Below are positions 9,086-16,428 of a DNA stretch of 16,428 nucleotides, piece after piece (within the stretch, counting starts at the first letter, position 1; each line of letters starts with the position of its first letter). Source of the DNA: Limnobacter sp. (GTDB lineage Bacteria > Pseudomonadota > Gammaproteobacteria > Burkholderiales > Burkholderiaceae_B). The translations under genes and the position numbers were made by a program. The notes under the pieces are model-generated. The model was given only the letters and a program-made list of their open reading frames with translations, did no database searches and was not told the origin of the DNA. Where the stretch lies: NCBI GenBank assembly GCA_012032215.1, contig JAAURO010000008.1:1-16428 (forward strand), read 5' to 3'.

Positions 9086-10027
9086 ATGACTCATCTACAG
9101 GTTCATGCCAAATCAGGTCTCCATGCAGGAGCAACGTGGTCTCTGGAGCAAACTTTTGTGTTTGTTGGCTCCAATCCAAACTCAGAAGTCTTTCTGTGCG
9201 ATTCAGGTGTTCCAGACAGGCTGTTGGCCCTAAGACGCTCGGGGCGCAAATACATCATTGATTCGTTACACGATGATGCCCGGCTTGTCTCTTCTGATCA
9301 AAACCCCGCAGACCGCGTGTTGATGCCCGCAAAAACGCTCAAGGTTGATTTCCAGCACATTCAACTGGAACTGAGCATCCAGACCGGCAGTGGCGGCATG
9401 GTGTACTCGCTGGCCGACACGCTTGATCGAGCCGTGTACAGCACAGTACAGTTTCTCCGATCCGTAGGCCTGCGGGCCGTAATGGCCTTGTTGTTTCTCA
9501 TCGGACTTGCCATTACGGTGGGTGTGATGTTTTTTGGCACCATGGGTGGTGTTGAAATGCGCCCCAAACCAGCAGATTCAGCGCTTGAAAGCCTCGACAT
9601 GTCTGTAGACTCCCCCAAACTGCCGCTCAGCAAACAAATGGCACGCACCGTTGCTACCGAATTAGGAGGCTTTGCCGAAAAGTACAAAACTGACAAAATG
9701 TCGGTTCAGGTGGAAGACACCAAAGTTGCGTTACAGGCAGAGCTTTCGCGCGCACAACTCAACGTTTTGGAAGGGCTGATGACACGCCTGATGCGTGACT
9801 ACGGAAGATTCGTTGATCTGCAGGCCACTGTCAGCCTTACCCCACAACAACAGGCACTGGATAAAATCGAAGTCGCCAAGGTAGTGCTGGGTCAGAAACC
9901 AGTCGTTGTATTGCGGGATGGATCCAGGCTTTACCTGGGTGCACGCGTTGAAGATGCAGAATTGATAGGCATCAGCACAGACCGCCTTACTTTTGAAGCC
10001 GACACCCTCTACGAGGTCATGCTGTGA
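9086..10027 (+). CDS. sctD: SctD, inner-membrane ring protein of the type III basal body
   Basis: SctD builds the outer part of the inner-membrane ring and links it to the cytoplasmic components. The 313-residue protein has a cytoplasmic FHA-like beta domain (about 1-98), one transmembrane helix at about 129-154, and a periplasmic part ending in a small alpha/beta domain (from about 255) with VVVLRDGSRLYLGARV, typical of SctD C-termini. Overall conservation is low, as is usual for this family, so the call rests on architecture plus context. It is shorter than many SctD proteins (around 400 residues), probably having fewer periplasmic ring domains. The start at ATG 9086 follows AGAGGTAAGG, 11 bases after sctV stops. 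Placement between sctV and sctN is uncommon. Confidence 0.8.
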   Translation: MTHLQVHAKSGLHAGATWSLEQTFVFVGSNPNSEVFLCDSGVPDRLLALRRSGRKYIIDSLHDDARLVSSDQNPADRVLMPAKTLKVDFQHIQLELSIQTGSGGMVYSLADTLDRAVYSTVQFLRSVGLRAVMALLFLIGLAITVGVMFFGTMGGVEMRPKPADSALESLDMSVDSPKLPLSKQMARTVATELGGFAEKYKTDKMSVQVEDTKVALQAELSRAQLNVLEGLMTRLMRDYGRFVDLQATVSLTPQQQALDKIEVAKVVLGQKPVVVLRDGSRLYLGARVEDAELIGISTDRLTFEADTLYEVML

Positions 10028-11412
10028 GCATCGAGTCCAACCTGTTAATTGACTCAGAACATCTGCTGGAACGCCTGGAAAGCCGCCTACGTCAAATACA
10101 TCCTATCCGGCGCATAGGTACGGTCGCGGAAATCCGCGTCACCACCCTGCGCGCCATGCTACCCAACGTAGTGCAAGGTGAGTTGTGTGAAATAGAATCC
10201 ACAGCGGGAAGCACCATACTTGGCGAGGTCATTGGATTTGACGAAAAATACGCCACCATTTCGTGCTTGCAGTCCCCCAATGGCATCGCTTTGGGCGCAG
10301 AGGTTCGCCCTCTTGGCAAACCACATTCTGTTAAGGTTGAAGACGTTGGAGAAGATGTACTTGACGGAATGGGTCGCAGTCTGGCATTTCCGGAAAATCG
10401 GCTCAGAGGTGTACTTTCCACCGACGATACCGCCATGCCTGTCATCAAGCCTGCGCCACCAGCCACCAGCCGTCCCCCGGTCAGCAAACCCTTTGAAACT
10501 GGTGTCAAACTCATCGACAACCTCATCACTTTAGGCGTTGGCCAACGGGTAGGACTTTTTGCCCCCCCTGGCTGCGGCAAAAGTACCTTGATGGCCCAGA
10601 TTGTGCGTGGCGCCAAAGTCGATGCCGTGGTGTTTGGCCTGGTGGGTGAACGGGGGCGGGAATTGCGCGAGTTCATGGAAAACGAAATTTCTGATGACAT
10701 TCGTCAGAAAAGCTATTTTGTATGCGCCACCTCAGACCGTTCCCCGGTTGAACGGGTAAGAGCAGCATTTACCGCAACCAGCATTGCGGAATACCTGCGC
10801 GACAAAGGAAAAAACGTATTACTGGTTATCGATTCCCTGACACGTCTGGCCAGGGCACAGCGAGAACTCGGCCTGATGGCAGGCGAGCCCGCCACACAAT
10901 CAGGCTTTACACCCTCTGTGTACTCCATTTTGCCGGAATTGATCGAGCGGGCGGGTCGCACCGAAACCGGCAATCTGACAGCCATTTACACCGTACTGAT
11001 GGAACGTGCCGAACTGGAAGAAGACCCCATTGCCAGCGAAGCAAAAAGCTTGCTGGATGGCCACATCATACTCAGCTCCAAGCTGGTTGAGAAAAGCCAG
11101 TTCCCAGCCATAGATCCGCTCAAAAGCCTGTCGCGGGTTATGAGTTCAGTGGCCGATGCCAACACCATACAAATTGGTAGTCTGGTGCGGCAAGCTTACT
11201 CTTTGTACTCGGAAGTGGAACTGCTTCTGCGCCTGAACGAATATGAAGCTGGCAACAACCCGATGATCGATGAAGCCATTCGCATTAAGCCCCTGCTTGA
11301 CGCCTGGTGCAAGCAAGACCGGTTCTCGCCTGTTGGAGCCGCTGCATCAAAACAGGAACTGGCCAAGCTGGTTAACTCCTTCGGGGCTCTTGCCCAGCCA
11401 GGTAGAAGGTGA
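10024..11412 (+). CDS. sctN: SctN, type III secretion ATPase
   Basis: Hexameric ATPase (FliI/YscN/InvC family) at the base of the export apparatus; it strips chaperones and unfolds effectors. It has 462 residues: an N-terminal beta-barrel (about 1-95), then the catalytic domain with the ETGVKLIDNL motif, Walker A APPGCGKST at about 180-188 (the GCGKST form separates type III ATPases from F1 beta), the catalytic glutamate in VGERGRE at about 209, and Walker B LLVIDSLTRLA at about 266-276. The C-terminus shows the family's NNPMIDEAI segment. Translation starts at GTG 10024, which overlaps the sctD stop in a GTGA arrangement, indicating coupled translation. Confidence 0.97.
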   Translation: MSIESNLLIDSEHLLERLESRLRQIHPIRRIGTVAEIRVTTLRAMLPNVVQGELCEIESTAGSTILGEVIGFDEKYATISCLQSPNGIALGAEVRPLGKPHSVKVEDVGEDVLDGMGRSLAFPENRLRGVLSTDDTAMPVIKPAPPATSRPPVSKPFETGVKLIDNLITLGVGQRVGLFAPPGCGKSTLMAQIVRGAKVDAVVFGLVGERGRELREFMENEISDDIRQKSYFVCATSDRSPVERVRAAFTATSIAEYLRDKGKNVLLVIDSLTRLARAQRELGLMAGEPATQSGFTPSVYSILPELIERAGRTETGNLTAIYTVLMERAELEEDPIASEAKSLLDGHIILSSKLVEKSQFPAIDPLKSLSRVMSSVADANTIQIGSLVRQAYSLYSEVELLLRLNEYEAGNNPMIDEAIRIKPLLDAWCKQDRFSPVGAAASKQELAKLVNSFGALAQPGRR

Positions 11413-11420
11413 GTCAATAG

Positions 11421-11837
11421 ATGAACCAATTACGCAAAGATCTGGCAGTCATTCGGCGCATCCGGGCCCACCGCTCTGAACTAAAACAACGCGCACTTGC
11501 TGCCAGTATTCGTGAAACCCAGGAGGCCGACAAAAAAACCGAAAGGCAACAAGAAGAAAAGCAGCAGCTGGAACAATCTCTGATTGAGCAAGAAAAAGCC
11601 AGCATGGAAACACTGCGCAGCGGCAAAGAGGTTCGGGTTGAACATCTGGAAAATTACACCACCGACCGCCTCAAAGGAATCAAGCAATTAAAAAATGCCG
11701 ATCAGGAACTGGAGTTCAGTTTGCAGGAGCTTGACGATCTGAAAATCAAAGAAAAGGCCGTGCGAAAAGAAGCATCCCTTGCAGAACGCAAGCTGCTGAA
11801 AATAGAAGTGGTACAGGAAGAGTTCAAATGGAAGTAG
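11421..11837 (+). CDS. sctO: SctO, central stalk protein of the type III ATPase (YscO/InvI/FliJ-like)
   Basis: A 138-residue, highly charged, almost wholly helical protein rich in Glu, Lys, Gln and Leu heptads from end to end, with no glycine-rich or hydrophobic segments. SctO proteins form an antiparallel coiled coil inserted into the SctN ring and contacting SctV. Sequence similarity in the family is poor, so the assignment depends on length, composition and its place directly after sctN. The start at ATG 11421 follows AAGGTGAG; its 3' end overlaps sctQ by 10 bases. Confidence 0.85.
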   Translation: MNQLRKDLAVIRRIRAHRSELKQRALAASIRETQEADKKTERQQEEKQQLEQSLIEQEKASMETLRSGKEVRVEHLENYTTDRLKGIKQLKNADQELEFSLQELDDLKIKEKAVRKEASLAERKLLKIEVVQEEFKWK

Positions 11838-12946
11838 GCATGGACAACGAGCAGCCAGATCTCTCAGATGATTTGGAAGAAATACCAGAAGAAGCACAAA
11901 TCAATGTGTGGAATGTCTGGGACTTGCGCAGGGTGCGTTACGAACCCGCTCATTCAGTCGTGCTTGCCCGCTCTTTCGGATGGTTCCAACGGATTTTGCC
12001 CTTCCCACAGGAAGAAGAATCCGGTTACCGCCTGCGCTTCACCACCGGCTTTGAATGCCCAGACCCACTTGCATCGCTTTTGTGGGTTAAAGCCTACAAT
12101 TACGAACGGCAAATGGCTTACATAGCCGTAGACCCGGCGTTTGTGTACAGCAAAAGTGGTTGCCTGGTGCAGCCCTCTACCTTGCAATGGGCCCAGGAAG
12201 CCGAAGTTCCTTTCTTGGAATTTATTTCAGCTGCCGTGTATGAGTTTTCCTGCCACTGGGAATTCAGCGTGGAAGAACTTTTGCTGGAACCACCGCAAAA
12301 CGTGCAGAGCACACATTTTATTTCACTCGATTACGAAGGCGAAACCAGGCTACATGTATTTGCAGCACCAGAGGTGCTCACACAACTGGAAATCAGCCAG
12401 AAAAACTACAGTCAACATCATCTTTCGCGCATTGAGTCCATTGCATCCCGGATTGCATATGGCATGCGGGTATTTTTGCGTACCGTCAAACCGCGCTGGA
12501 CAGAACCGGAAATAGCCGCCCTGTGTGAAGGCGATTTACTGGCGCTGCAAAATTTTAATTCCGAGCAAGGTTGCCAGATCAGGGGATACATCCGGTTTCT
12601 TACCGAAACCTTCAAGAAACGAAAGTATGAGGTTTTTCTAAACATGAACAACGATGACACCAGGCTGCACATGGGTGCAGAAGATTTCTCTGCCAGCAAA
12701 GCAGAGACAGACAAACAGGAAACACAGGTAGCACCTCACGAACTCATCGACTTTGAAATTTATGCCGGTACCACCAAGCTATATCTGGATGAACTCAGCG
12801 CAGTCCAGGAGGGCACGCTGATTGAACTGCGGGAACACAGCTTGCCGCTAGTCACGCTGAATGTTATGGGAACCCCCATTCTGGAGGGTGAACTGGTGGT
12901 ATTTCAGAATCAGATTTTTGTGCAGGTCACAAGAAGGCTAGGATAA
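11828..12946 (+). CDS. sctQ: SctQ, cytoplasmic C-ring/sorting platform protein
   Basis: SctQ builds the sorting platform beneath the membrane ring. The 372-residue protein has a poorly conserved N-terminal two thirds and a C-terminal SpoA (FliN-like) domain at about 306-372, with a FEIYAGTTKLYLDELSAV segment and the later GTPILEGELVV beta turn typical of the family. ATG 11828 follows AGGAAGAG in the end of sctO; ATG 11840 is a possible alternative. No internal start producing a separate short SctQ-C product was established. No ruler gene sctP lies between sctO and sctQ, where many clusters have one. Confidence 0.9.
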   Translation: MEVGMDNEQPDLSDDLEEIPEEAQINVWNVWDLRRVRYEPAHSVVLARSFGWFQRILPFPQEEESGYRLRFTTGFECPDPLASLLWVKAYNYERQMAYIAVDPAFVYSKSGCLVQPSTLQWAQEAEVPFLEFISAAVYEFSCHWEFSVEELLLEPPQNVQSTHFISLDYEGETRLHVFAAPEVLTQLEISQKNYSQHHLSRIESIASRIAYGMRVFLRTVKPRWTEPEIAALCEGDLLALQNFNSEQGCQIRGYIRFLTETFKKRKYEVFLNMNNDDTRLHMGAEDFSASKAETDKQETQVAPHELIDFEIYAGTTKLYLDELSAVQEGTLIELREHSLPLVTLNVMGTPILEGELVVFQNQIFVQVTRRLG

Positions 12947-12949
12947 ACC

Positions 12950-13603
12950 ATGGAACAGGATTTCAACCCGGTAGGCCTGATTGTTACCGTCACAGCGCTT
13001 TCCTTTCTTCCGCTGATAGCAGTTACCGCCACCTCCTTCCTGAAAATCTCTGCCGTATTACTCATCCTTCGTAACGCAATTGGCGTACAGCAAGTCCCCT
13101 CCAATCTGGTGTTATATGGCATTTCCATGGTGCTGTCCATGCTGGTTATGGGCCCGGTGCTTACGGATGCGGGCAAACGCTTTGCACCAGACGGCCAGTT
13201 TCCGCAATCCGGTGTGCAAATCCTGGAGGCCATTGAGCGCAGCACTCCGCCCTTTAAAAAATTCATGCTGCAAAACACCGATGCCAAATACCTGCAGGCA
13301 TTTCATGGCACGGCCAAGAAATTTCAGGAAAAATACGAAGGCCCCGAAGTTGGCGTCACCGATTTATTCGTTGTCATGCCTGCTTTTGTTGCCTCTGAAC
13401 TGGCAGACGCTTTCCGCATGGGTGTTTACCTTTATCTGCCCTTTGTCGTCATCGACCTAGTGGTTTCCAGCGCGCTCATGGCATTGGGCATGATGATGGT
13501 TTCTCCCATGTCACTGACCATTCCGATTAAAGTCGTACTGTTCGTGGCGGTGGAAGGATGGTCCAAAGTAATGACTGGCCTGATTAATTCTTATCTGGGA
13601 TAA
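12950..13603 (+). CDS. sctR: SctR, export gate membrane protein
   Basis: SctR (FliP/YscR/SpaP) is the main subunit of the export gate helical assembly. It has 217 residues and four predicted membrane segments (about 8-40, 50-70, 155-180, 185-210). Family signatures are present: FLPLIAVTATSFLKISAVLLILRNA (only key positions given: F-L-K-I at about 30), GVQQVPSNLVL, the long soluble loop, and the PAFVASELADAFRMG and MMMVSP motifs. Unlike FliP there is no cleaved signal peptide, as usual for injectisome members. It follows sctQ by 3 bases with an AGGAT ribosome binding site. Confidence 0.97.
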   Translation: MEQDFNPVGLIVTVTALSFLPLIAVTATSFLKISAVLLILRNAIGVQQVPSNLVLYGISMVLSMLVMGPVLTDAGKRFAPDGQFPQSGVQILEAIERSTPPFKKFMLQNTDAKYLQAFHGTAKKFQEKYEGPEVGVTDLFVVMPAFVASELADAFRMGVYLYLPFVVIDLVVSSALMALGMMMVSPMSLTIPIKVVLFVAVEGWSKVMTGLINSYLG

Positions 13604-13606
13604 AGC

Positions 13607-13870
13607 ATGCTGGTTTATTACATCAACCAATCGCTATGGATTACGCTGCTCATTCTTGCGCCCGTGGTGGGTGTTACCATCGCGCTGGGTCTGATAATCG
13701 GTTTTTTGCAGGCCATATTTCAATTGCAGGATCAAGCCTTGCCATTCGGCATCAAATTGCTTGCAGTAAGTTTGGTACTGTTCGCATTGGGTTCATGGCA
13801 GTCCGGGTTGCTTATCAATTTTATGGACACCATGCTCAACATTCTACCCACTGCTGGCAAAACCACATGA
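13607..13870 (+). CDS. sctS: SctS, export gate membrane protein
   Basis: SctS (FliQ/YscS/SpaQ), 87 residues, two transmembrane hairpin helices (about 13-38 and 48-75). The loop with FLQAIFQLQDQALPFGIKLL matches the family's 'QA.tqiqeqtLpf..Kl' pattern. Four copies usually join SctR and SctT in the gate. It starts 3 bases after sctR; its TGA overlaps the sctT ATG (ATGA). Confidence 0.96.
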   Translation: MLVYYINQSLWITLLILAPVVGVTIALGLIIGFLQAIFQLQDQALPFGIKLLAVSLVLFALGSWQSGLLINFMDTMLNILPTAGKTT

Positions 13871-14672
13871 TTGCCGATGGCTTTCTGTCTGTTGGCAATG
13901 AGATTCGCGATTATCTGCTGATGCTGAGTTGGCACATGCCACGCAGCATGGCCTTCATGCTTTTTTTCCCGCTTTTTCCAAAGGTACCGGCAGCCAACTG
14001 CTTAAATCTGCCGTTGCCCTGAGCATAGTGCTTTACCCCGCATTTGTAGCCACAGAAAGCCATCTCTACAACTACGGACAAGCCCCCTCACTCACCTTTG
14101 TTTCCCTGTTGGGAGAAATCTTTTTAGGCACCATTCTGGGCCTGACCATTTCACTGCCTTACCATGCCTTTGCCGCCTTGGGTGGCTTGGTGGATGTATA
14201 CCGAGGTGCCACTTTTTCTGCCCAGGCCACTGGTGGTGAAGCCGGGGAACATCTGCCTCTGGAAGACCTGTTTGGCTACATTTATACCGCCATCATCCTG
14301 GCAGGTCCTGGCTTACATGCTATTACCATTCATTTGCTGTCCAGCTACCTGCTGTTTCCACCTGGGCAAATCGACATTCTGGCATTCAACAGCTGGAATA
14401 TGCACCTTATCAGAATGGTCAGCGATTACCTGGTATTTGGGGTGCTTATGAGCGCCCCTATTCTGATAGCCGTCATGCTTATAGAAGCTGTAGTCAGTAT
14501 TACTGCTGTTTTTGCACAACAGCTTCAGGTTTACAGTATTCAGTTCGGCCTAAAAAGTTTTTTTGGTATTTTAGCCCTTTTGATTTACATGGAATTTGCC
14601 GCCGATGAAATGATCAACCTGTTCCGTGTGTATGGTGAAACCACGCAAACTCTGTTGCAGGGGGTTCAATGA
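13867..14672 (+). CDS. sctT: SctT, export gate membrane protein, frame broken at T5 (13973-13977)
   Basis: SctT (FliR/YscT/SpaR) closes the gate helix with SctR and SctS. The first 37 codons run from ATG 13867 to the T5 run at 13973-13977. Restoring one T joins FMLFFPLF to SKGTGSQLLKSAVALS and gives a 268-residue protein, normal for the family. Typical features are several membrane helices, LLGEIFLGTILGL, the central GGLVDVYRGATF region, and QLQVYSIQFGLKSFF. ATG 13929 is only an out-of-frame artefact start for the downstream part. ATGA overlaps at both ends couple it to sctS and sctU. Confidence 0.94.
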
Positions 14673-15745
14673 GCGGAGAAAAAACCGAACAGCCCACGCA
14701 AAAAAAACTGGACGATGCCAAAGAGAAAGGCCAGGTAGCCGCCAGTAAAGACGCACAACTTCTGGCAAAACTACTTGCAGGTTTTGCGCTCTTTTTTTAT
14801 GGGGCCGACTTCATTATGGATGAGTTTTCCAAACTCATTGATGTCATTGCAGTAGCGGGCCTGGGACAACCTGGCTCATGGTCAAACAGCGTCACAGCAG
14901 CAGCACTGGAATTAACCCTGGTAACGTTAATACCCATGGTGGCCGTTACCGCATTGGCAGCCACACTTGCCAACTGGGCACAAACCGGATTGGTCGTTGC
15001 CCCAGAAGCAGCACAACTTTCTTTCAAAAAATTTGATGTCGTGGGAAACATCAAAAACATGTTTTCCAAAAAATCGCTGATACAACTGCTGCTTTCGCTG
15101 TGCAAGGTTTCGGTGTTAGCAACCGTAGGCACCCTCACTTTTCTTGATGCTGTTTCAGATGTCGTGTATTCCTACCGCGCAGGATTCGAAAGCCTGGGAA
15201 TCATCATGATGCACACGCTGAAAACCACGATTTTCATGTCATTGGGAATTTTTGTGTTATTGGTGCTCCTTGACTGGGTCGCCGAAAGGGCCCACCACAT
15301 CAAGCAACTTAAAATGAGCAAACAGGACATCAAGGATGAAAACAAACAAACCCAAGGCGACCCAGCCGTCAAAAACCGAAGGCGCTCAGAACACCGTAGC
15401 ATCCTGAACTCATCGCTGGGCAACGTTGGCAAATCAAAGGTGGTGGTTGCCAATCCCACCCACATCTCGGTTGCCCTGGATTACGAACCGGGTGTGCACG
15501 ACATTCCTTATGTGCTGGCCATGGGAGAAGACGATGACGCCCTTATCATCCGTAAAAAAGCCAAAGAACTCGGCATCCCGGTTATTGTGAATGTGGAATT
15601 GGCCAGAATGATTTATGCCGACTGCGAGGAATATGAATACATACACCGAGAGCATCTGGAACTGGCAGCAGTAGTATTCAAAACGGTCATGCAACTGGCT
15701 CAGGAAAAAACCGCCGAAACAGAAGAAACCAGGCAACGCTCCTAA
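14669..15745 (+). CDS. sctU: SctU, autocleaving substrate-specificity switch protein
   Basis: SctU (FlhB/YscU/SpaS) sits beside the gate and, with a ruler protein, switches export from early to late substrates. It has 358 residues: the conserved N-terminal EKTEQPTQKKLDDAKEKGQV, four membrane segments between about 30 and 205, a charged linker (about 206-245) and the cytoplasmic domain with the self-cleavage motif NPTH at 262-265. Its presence predicts cleavage between Asn and Pro. The final 20 residues are Glu/Thr-rich. It starts in an ATGA overlap with sctT and is the last gene of the operon on this strand. Confidence 0.97.
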   Translation: MSGEKTEQPTQKKLDDAKEKGQVAASKDAQLLAKLLAGFALFFYGADFIMDEFSKLIDVIAVAGLGQPGSWSNSVTAAALELTLVTLIPMVAVTALAATLANWAQTGLVVAPEAAQLSFKKFDVVGNIKNMFSKKSLIQLLLSLCKVSVLATVGTLTFLDAVSDVVYSYRAGFESLGIIMMHTLKTTIFMSLGIFVLLVLLDWVAERAHHIKQLKMSKQDIKDENKQTQGDPAVKNRRRSEHRSILNSSLGNVGKSKVVVANPTHISVALDYEPGVHDIPYVLAMGEDDDALIIRKKAKELGIPVIVNVELARMIYADCEEYEYIHREHLELAAVVFKTVMQLAQEKTAETEETRQRS

Positions 15746-15746
15746 G

Positions 15747-16428
15747 TTAGTTCAGTGAGATGACAAGGCCTGGATTTTGAGTGCGCAGCTCGTTCAAAAC
15801 CTTGTCAGAAACCGCTGGCTTAAGGCGTGAATTGACAGACAAACCTTCCAGACTTTGATTGTTAGCAACAACCCGTTGGAGCAGAGCCTCTGCACTCAAC
15901 TGAGTGTTATTGGCAGAGAACACTACGCTTTTAAGCGTTAAATGCCGCACAGGAAGGGTTGAAAGTGCTTTATGTTCACGCATTTCCCAGTGTGTTGCAT
16001 AGGCATACCTTCCAACCAAACCAAGCGACAGGTGTTTCAATTTTGAGGCCTTCTGCCCCCCCTGCTCATGACCAGCAAACGCATGTAACCCAACCACGCC
16101 AAACCCTTGAACAGGCTGCCCTCTATCAACTTGCAAATTCACGGTTACCGGGTTAGCCGTGGAAGCATTTTCTACGTCCATTTTCAAGTGTACTTTGCCT
16201 TTATCCACTACAAAGCTGACTGGTTCGCCAGTCTTTGGATTGTGTATTGAATTGGGTGAAACACTTAAACTGTGAAGAACAGCCATTTTGGAAATGTTCA
16301 CCATGACGCGGTCAGAAACACCAGGAACATCCGTTAAATGCAATTCTTGAAGCCCCTGCAAGGTGCCCGTCAGCGTATAAAGCGCAGCTTCAAACTCCTG
16401 ATTCACGTTGCCGACAATACCAGGCTGG
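15747..16428 (-). CDS. Leucine-rich-repeat-like protein, C-terminal part; candidate effector
   Basis: The frame is open to the right window edge, so the true start is probably outside; GTG 16406 is the only start seen. The visible 226 residues contain irregular repeats of the LxxLxL type: LQGLQELHLTD, MAVLHSLSVS, SKLKHLSLGL, PVRHLTLKSV, QSLEGLSVNS and the ending NPGLVISLN, spaced by helices such as SDKVLNELRT. This resembles the irregular leucine-rich repeats of bacterial effectors with eukaryotic-like domains. No membrane segment is visible. It converges with sctU with a single base (15746) between the two stop codons, so no separate terminator exists. The exact family is not recognised. An effector role is inferred only from repeat type and location. 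Confidence 0.65.
   Translation of the reverse strand, partial: QPGIVGNVNQEFEAALYTLTGTLQGLQELHLTDVPGVSDRVMVNISKMAVLHSLSVSPNSIHNPKTGEPVSFVVDKGKVHLKMDVENASTANPVTVNLQVDRGQPVQGFGVVGLHAFAGHEQGGQKASKLKHLSLGLVGRYAYATHWEMREHKALSTLPVRHLTLKSVVFSANNTQLSAEALLQRVVANNQSLEGLSVNSRLKPAVSDKVLNELRTQNPGLVISLN

Noticed and set aside
13929..14672. SctT beginning at ATG 13929
   Set aside because: Its first dozen residues are out-of-frame with the SctT family, while the frame from ATG 13867 gives the expected N-terminus and an ATGA overlap with sctS.
1..16428. tRNA or rRNA genes, CRISPR arrays, prophage genes, integrases
   Set aside because: Read-through of both strands showed no cloverleaf-like or rRNA-like sequence, no regularly spaced repeats and no phage or recombinase proteins.

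Overview
The window reads as a stretch of a Burkholderiales-type betaproteobacterial chromosome. The evidence is a DUF3567-family protein (a family I know essentially from Betaproteobacteria/Burkholderiales) next to the tail of a TrkH-like potassium transporter gene, together with a full-length cobalamin-dependent methionine synthase. Base composition looks close to half G+C, which would suit a Limnobacter-like lineage, but the genus is only a guess.

Layout from left to right. (1) Bases 1-842 are housekeeping-like: the trkH C-terminus, a small CobW/G3E-like protein and the DUF3567 protein. (2) Bases 875-2407 encode a class II (toxin-type) nucleotidyl cyclase of the ExoY/CyaA/edema-factor family. 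All six recognisable catalytic positions are kept at family spacing, but the reading frame is crossed by two mutually compensating one-base indels. (3) Bases 2408-2900 hold AT-rich intergenic sequence with an IS-end-like motif and a weak small ORF. (4) Bases 2953-6815 encode metH, complete in domain content but interrupted by four single-base losses. (5) Bases 6980-15745 are one tightly packed type III secretion operon, sctV-sctD-sctN-sctO-sctQ-sctR-sctS-sctT-sctU. It encodes the export gate, the inner-membrane ring protein, the ATPase with its stalk, the C-ring protein and the autocleaving switch protein. Secretin, needle, ruler (sctP), stator (sctL) and translocator genes are not in the window. 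(6) Bases 15747-16428 carry, convergently and one base away from sctU, the C-terminal part of a leucine-rich-repeat-like protein.

How it fits together: the sct operon encodes the cytoplasmic and inner-membrane part of an injectisome. The ExoY-like cyclase on one side and the LRR-like protein on the other are natural candidates for injected effectors. That link is inference from family knowledge and proximity; no secretion signal or chaperone gene was identified. metH, a core-metabolism gene, sits between the cyclase and the injectisome.

Technical caution: five genes (cobW-like, cya, metH, sctV, sctT) are each crossed by one or more single-base length changes, nearly all of them one base missing from a short homopolymer. 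Restoring one base per site gives continuous family-like proteins whose lengths divide exactly by three. This pattern points to sequencing or assembly error rather than five decaying genes, so these genes are annotated as full-length CDS with the breakpoints given.
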